A DNA stretch of 8,310 bases from the NCBI GenBank assembly GCA_033764095.1, contig JANRJF010000281.1, forward strand, positions 1 through 8,310, written 5' to 3'. The stretch comes from JBDTMT01 sp033764095. Its GTDB lineage: Bacteria > Desulfobacterota > Binatia > HRBIN30 > CADEER01. The notes beneath the pieces were generated by a model. The model searched no databases and had not been told where the DNA came from. It saw nothing but the letters and a program-made list of their open reading frames with translations. Within the stretch, counting starts at the first letter, position 1; every line of letters begins with the position of its first letter. The translations under genes and the position numbers were made by a program. This document shows, piece after piece, positions 6,448-8,310 of this stretch.

Positions 6448-6843
6448 CTAGAGCTTCAAGCTGCCGGCCGCCTCGCGCACCGCGGGCGGGAACTCTTCCA
6501 TCTCCTGGACCTGGCGGATCTCGATGACGTCGCCGTCCTGCGCCGGGCAGCGGCGCGCCCAACCGATCGCCTCCTCGCGCGAGGCGACCTGGATCATCCA
6601 GTAGCCGCCGAGCACCTCCTTCACCTCGGGGAACGGCCCATCGGTGACCAGCGCCTGACCGCCCTGGAAGCTCACCCGCGCGCCGTTGGCCACCGGATGC
6701 AGCCCGTCGAGCGCCAGCAGCGCACCGGCGTCGGCCAGTGCCTGGTTGAACTTCATCATCTCCGCGACCAGGTCGGCGGGTGGCGTCGCGTCGGCCGGCG
6801 CGGTCGCGTAATCTTTCGGGATCATCAGCATCATAAAGCGCAT
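6448..6843 (-). CDS. YCII-related (DGPF domain) protein
   Basis: This small 131-residue protein has the YCII/DGPF fold, a dimeric alpha+beta barrel: MRFMMLMIPKDY at the start, LHP with His49, TDGPFPEVKEVLGGYW (67-82), which contains the diagnostic DGPF, then ASREEAIGWARRCP and IEIRQVQEM. The usual length is 110-140. The start ATG 6843 has GAGGAGA 7 nt upstream; a longer frame to 6933 has no family match before this Met. Proteins of this type often sit beside an ECF sigma factor; none is present within the window on either side. The function of the family is poorly defined: a YciI-like catalytic role or small-ligand binding has been proposed. The gene converges with the DUF1214 gene (46-nt gap). 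A hairpin lies directly upstream of its ribosome binding site. Confidence 0.92.
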   Translation of the reverse strand: MRFMMLMIPKDYATAPADATPPADLVAEMMKFNQALADAGALLALDGLHPVANGARVSFQGGQALVTDGPFPEVKEVLGGYWMIQVASREEAIGWARRCPAQDGDVIEIRQVQEMEEFPPAVREAAGSLKL

Positions 6844-6853
6844 GGTCGTCTCC

Positions 6854-6882
6854 TCAGTCGGCGTTCGGCTCTCACCGACTGA
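6854..6882 (-). promoter_or_regulatory. Inverted repeat abutting the ribosome binding site of the YCII gene
   Basis: Perfect 8-bp arms TCAGTCGG (6854-6861) and CCGACTGA (6875-6882) enclose 13 nt. On the minus-strand transcript the hairpin ends exactly at the GAGGAG ribosome binding site of the gene starting at 6843. It could be a repressor operator or an RNA hairpin that influences access to the site. It is only the sequence symmetry that supports this. Confidence 0.35.
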
Positions 6883-6971
6883 TCGAACCGGGCGCGGCGA
6901 AATCGACAGCGGGCAGCAGGAATCGCGGCGCACACGCGCAGGCGCGTCGCCTCAGCTGAGCCCTGACGCCG

Positions 6972-8117
6972 TCACAGGCACTCGTACGCCACGCGCAGCA
7001 GCGTCGAGGCGCGCGGGTCGGCGGTGACGGCGTTGCCCATCTGGTTCATCACGTAGGCAAAGGCGAGATCCTGATCGGGGTCGGCCAGCGCCAGCGAGCC
7101 GCCGGCGCCGGGGTGGCCGAAGGCACGCGGGCCGGCGTCGGGACCGATCATCGGCGGCAGCATGAAGCCGCTGCCGAAGCGCGTCGGCAGGCGCAGCACG
7201 CGGTCGTCGCCCTCCGACTGGACCACGCACGCGGCGGCGAGGGTGTCGGGCCGCAGCAGGCGCACGCCGTCCACCTCGCCGATCAGCGCGGCGTAGAAAC
7301 GCGCCAGCGCGCGCGCCGACCCGATGCCGTTCGACGATGGCATCTCGGCGGCGTGCAGGGCGCGGCGGTTCCACATCTCGCCGTAGTCGAACAGGCCGTT
7401 CGGTCCGTTGAAGACGCGGCCCATCAGCGTGTCCGGCGCCATCAGCGTGGCGAGCAGCGCGCGCATCTGCTCGTCGGCGAGCGGCGGTGCCGGATACAAG
7501 CGGGCGACGCGCGCCTCCAGTTCCTCCGGCAGGCCGATCCAGAAGTCGAGCCCGAGCGGCGCGGCGAAATGCTCGGCGAACCAGTTGCCGAGCGTGCGGC
7601 CGGTGACGCGACGCACCACCTCGCCGAGAATCCAGCCGTAGGTGCGCGCGTGGTAGCCGTGCGCGCTTCCCGGCGGCCATTCCGGCGCCTGCGCGGCGAC
7701 GGCGCGCACCACCGGATCCCAGGCCAGCACCTGCTCCAGCGTCAGCTCGGCGTCGACCGCCGGCACGCCGGCGCGATGGCACATTGCCCAGCGCACCGGG
7801 ATGGCGCCCTTGCCGGCGGCGGCGAACTCCGGCCAGTAGGCGGCGATCGGCGCGTCGAGGTCGATCGCGCCGCGCTCCGCCAGCGCGTGCAGGCAGGCGG
7901 CGGTGACGCCCTTGGTGGCGGAGAACACCAGGCCGATGGTGTCCGCCTGCCAGACGCGCCCCGCCTCGCGGTCGGCCCAGCCGCCCCACAGGTCGGCGAC
8001 CAGCTCGCCGCGGTACATGACCGCGCACGCCGCGCCGACCTCACCGTGCCGGGCGAAGCTGGCCGCCAGCGCCTCGCGCAGCGGCGCGAAGCGCGGCGCG
8101 GTGAACCCATTCACCAT
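6972..8117 (-). CDS. Beta-lactamase-fold serine hydrolase (EstB-like esterase / class C-like)
   Basis: At 381 residues from ATG 8117 this is the usual length for the family. The catalytic SxxK is SATK (66-69, in FSATKGVTAACLHAL). Tyr155 in GYHARTYGWILGEVV fits the conserved Tyr, and the third box is HPG (335-337, FGHPGAGGS) in place of KTG, as in EstB-type esterases rather than true beta-lactamases. LDAPIAAYWPEF (87-98) and the AMCHRAG stretch, corresponding to LLxHxAG, are typical. No signal peptide is seen, so it is probably cytoplasmic, hydrolysing an ester or similar bond. The alternative GTG 8177 adds 20 residues but falls beside the terminal repeat, and neither start has a clear Shine-Dalgarno. 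I prefer 8117 because family-like sequence (APRFAPLREALAASF) begins just after it. Confidence 0.93.
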   Translation of the reverse strand: MVNGFTAPRFAPLREALAASFARHGEVGAACAVMYRGELVADLWGGWADREAGRVWQADTIGLVFSATKGVTAACLHALAERGAIDLDAPIAAYWPEFAAAGKGAIPVRWAMCHRAGVPAVDAELTLEQVLAWDPVVRAVAAQAPEWPPGSAHGYHARTYGWILGEVVRRVTGRTLGNWFAEHFAAPLGLDFWIGLPEELEARVARLYPAPPLADEQMRALLATLMAPDTLMGRVFNGPNGLFDYGEMWNRRALHAAEMPSSNGIGSARALARFYAALIGEVDGVRLLRPDTLAAACVVQSEGDDRVLRLPTRFGSGFMLPPMIGPDAGPRAFGHPGAGGSLALADPDQDLAFAYVMNQMGNAVTADPRASTLLRVAYECL

Positions 8118-8139
8118 GCGGGCGCCGTCTACGGGGTTG

Positions 8140-8180
8140 TCCGTGGCCGCGCAACTCGTCGCGGGCGTCGGGGCCACGGA
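8140..8180. repeat. 9-bp inverted repeat, eroded copy of the terminal repeat unit
   Basis: TCCGTGGCC (8140-8148) and its exact complement GGCCACGGA (8172-8180) are separated by 23 nt. The right arm is the beginning of the CCACGGATTACACGGATA unit described next, so the left arm may be a decayed inverted copy of it. Both lie in the upstream region of the hydrolase gene. Confidence 0.45.
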
Positions 8181-8218
8181 TTACACGGATACATTTTGAT
8201 GAACATTACACGGATACA
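8180..8218 (+). repeat. Direct repeat, two copies of ATTACACGGATACA
   Basis: The same 14 bases occur at 8180-8193 and 8205-8218, a period of 25 nt. A third copy of the first 12 bases is present in inverse orientation at 8283-8294. The unit resembles CCACGGATTACACGGAT intergenic repeats that I recall from several environmental bacterial genomes; I cannot confirm the match here. Confidence 0.75.
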
Positions 8219-8310
8219 GCGATGGCTCCGTGTGAGTCTCTCGAAAGAACAACCAGACTCAGCTGAGATCACCTAATTGCTCTATCCGTGTAATGTTCAT
8301 CAAAATGTAT
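8189..8310. repeat. Perfect 28-bp inverted repeat around a 66-nt centre, truncated by the window edge
   Basis: The left arm 8189-8216 and right arm 8283-8310 are exact reverse complements over 28 bases; since the right arm ends at the last base given, the true arms may be longer. The centre (8217-8282) has its own small stem: TGAGTCT (8233-8239) with AGACTCA (8255-8261), and a palindrome CTCAGCTGAG (8258-8267). From 8181 to the end 54 of 130 bases are G or C, far below the neighbouring genes. No ORF with coding character is visible. It could be a non-autonomous palindromic element, a structured RNA or terminator, or a sign of an assembly break. Confidence 0.8.

Noticed and set aside
7113..8276. 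Plus-strand frame of 387 codons opposite the serine hydrolase
   Set aside because: Arg/Ala/Gly-rich shadow of a gene with SxxK, Tyr and HPG boxes on the other strand; it also reads through the terminal repeat.
8180..8310. CRISPR-like array at the right edge
   Set aside because: There are only two direct copies, 25 nt apart, with an 11-nt interval, too short for spacers; the third copy is inverted and no cas gene is visible.

Overview
The window is very GC-rich, with strong G/C preference at third codon positions, and reads as a bacterial chromosome segment. The mix of a thiolase-fold lipid-transfer-type enzyme, an SDR, a cytochrome P450, a sulfotransferase with a DUF1214 partner and an EstB-type serine hydrolase suggests a lipid-, steroid- or xenobiotic-metabolising environmental bacterium. 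Candidatus Binatota/Desulfobacterota-like, myxobacterial or actinobacterial lineages would all fit. This placement is inferred from gene content; there is no rRNA or other marker gene here. I see no tRNA, CRISPR array, transposase or phage gene.

Layout. Positions 3-491 (+) hold the 3' end of a thiolase-superfamily gene that lacks the usual thiolase Cys and His. It converges, with a 7-nt gap, on an SDR (499-1374, -). A hairpin terminator (1429-1462) follows a secreted, 14-cysteine protein (1471-2142, -) that contains an internal duplication. A 318-nt gap (2143-2460) carries its probable promoter and a few dyads. Next come a cytochrome P450 (2461-3639, -) and, upstream on the same strand, a 69-codon remnant made of the two ends of a zinc-type/quinone oxidoreductase (3692-3901, -). 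Divergent from these is a translationally coupled pair: sulfotransferase (3979-5238, +) and DUF1214 protein (5235-6401, +). Converging on that pair are a YCII/DGPF protein (6448-6843, -) and a beta-lactamase-fold serine hydrolase (6972-8117, -).

The right edge (about 8140-8310) changes character. GC falls to about 42% (54 of 130 bases from 8181), and the DNA carries copies of a CCACGGATTACACGGATA-like unit plus a perfect 28-bp inverted repeat that ends exactly at the window edge.

How the genes may work together: P450, SDR and Ltp-type enzyme are typical steps in oxidising and shortening hydrophobic substrates, and the lost oxidoreductase once sat just upstream of the P450. The sulfotransferase and DUF1214 protein are the only pair whose gene structure (ATGA overlap) clearly shows joint expression. 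A single pathway is not demonstrated. The items most worth following are the duplicated cysteine-rich exported protein, the oxidoreductase remnant, the sulfotransferase-DUF1214 pair, and the terminal repeat element.
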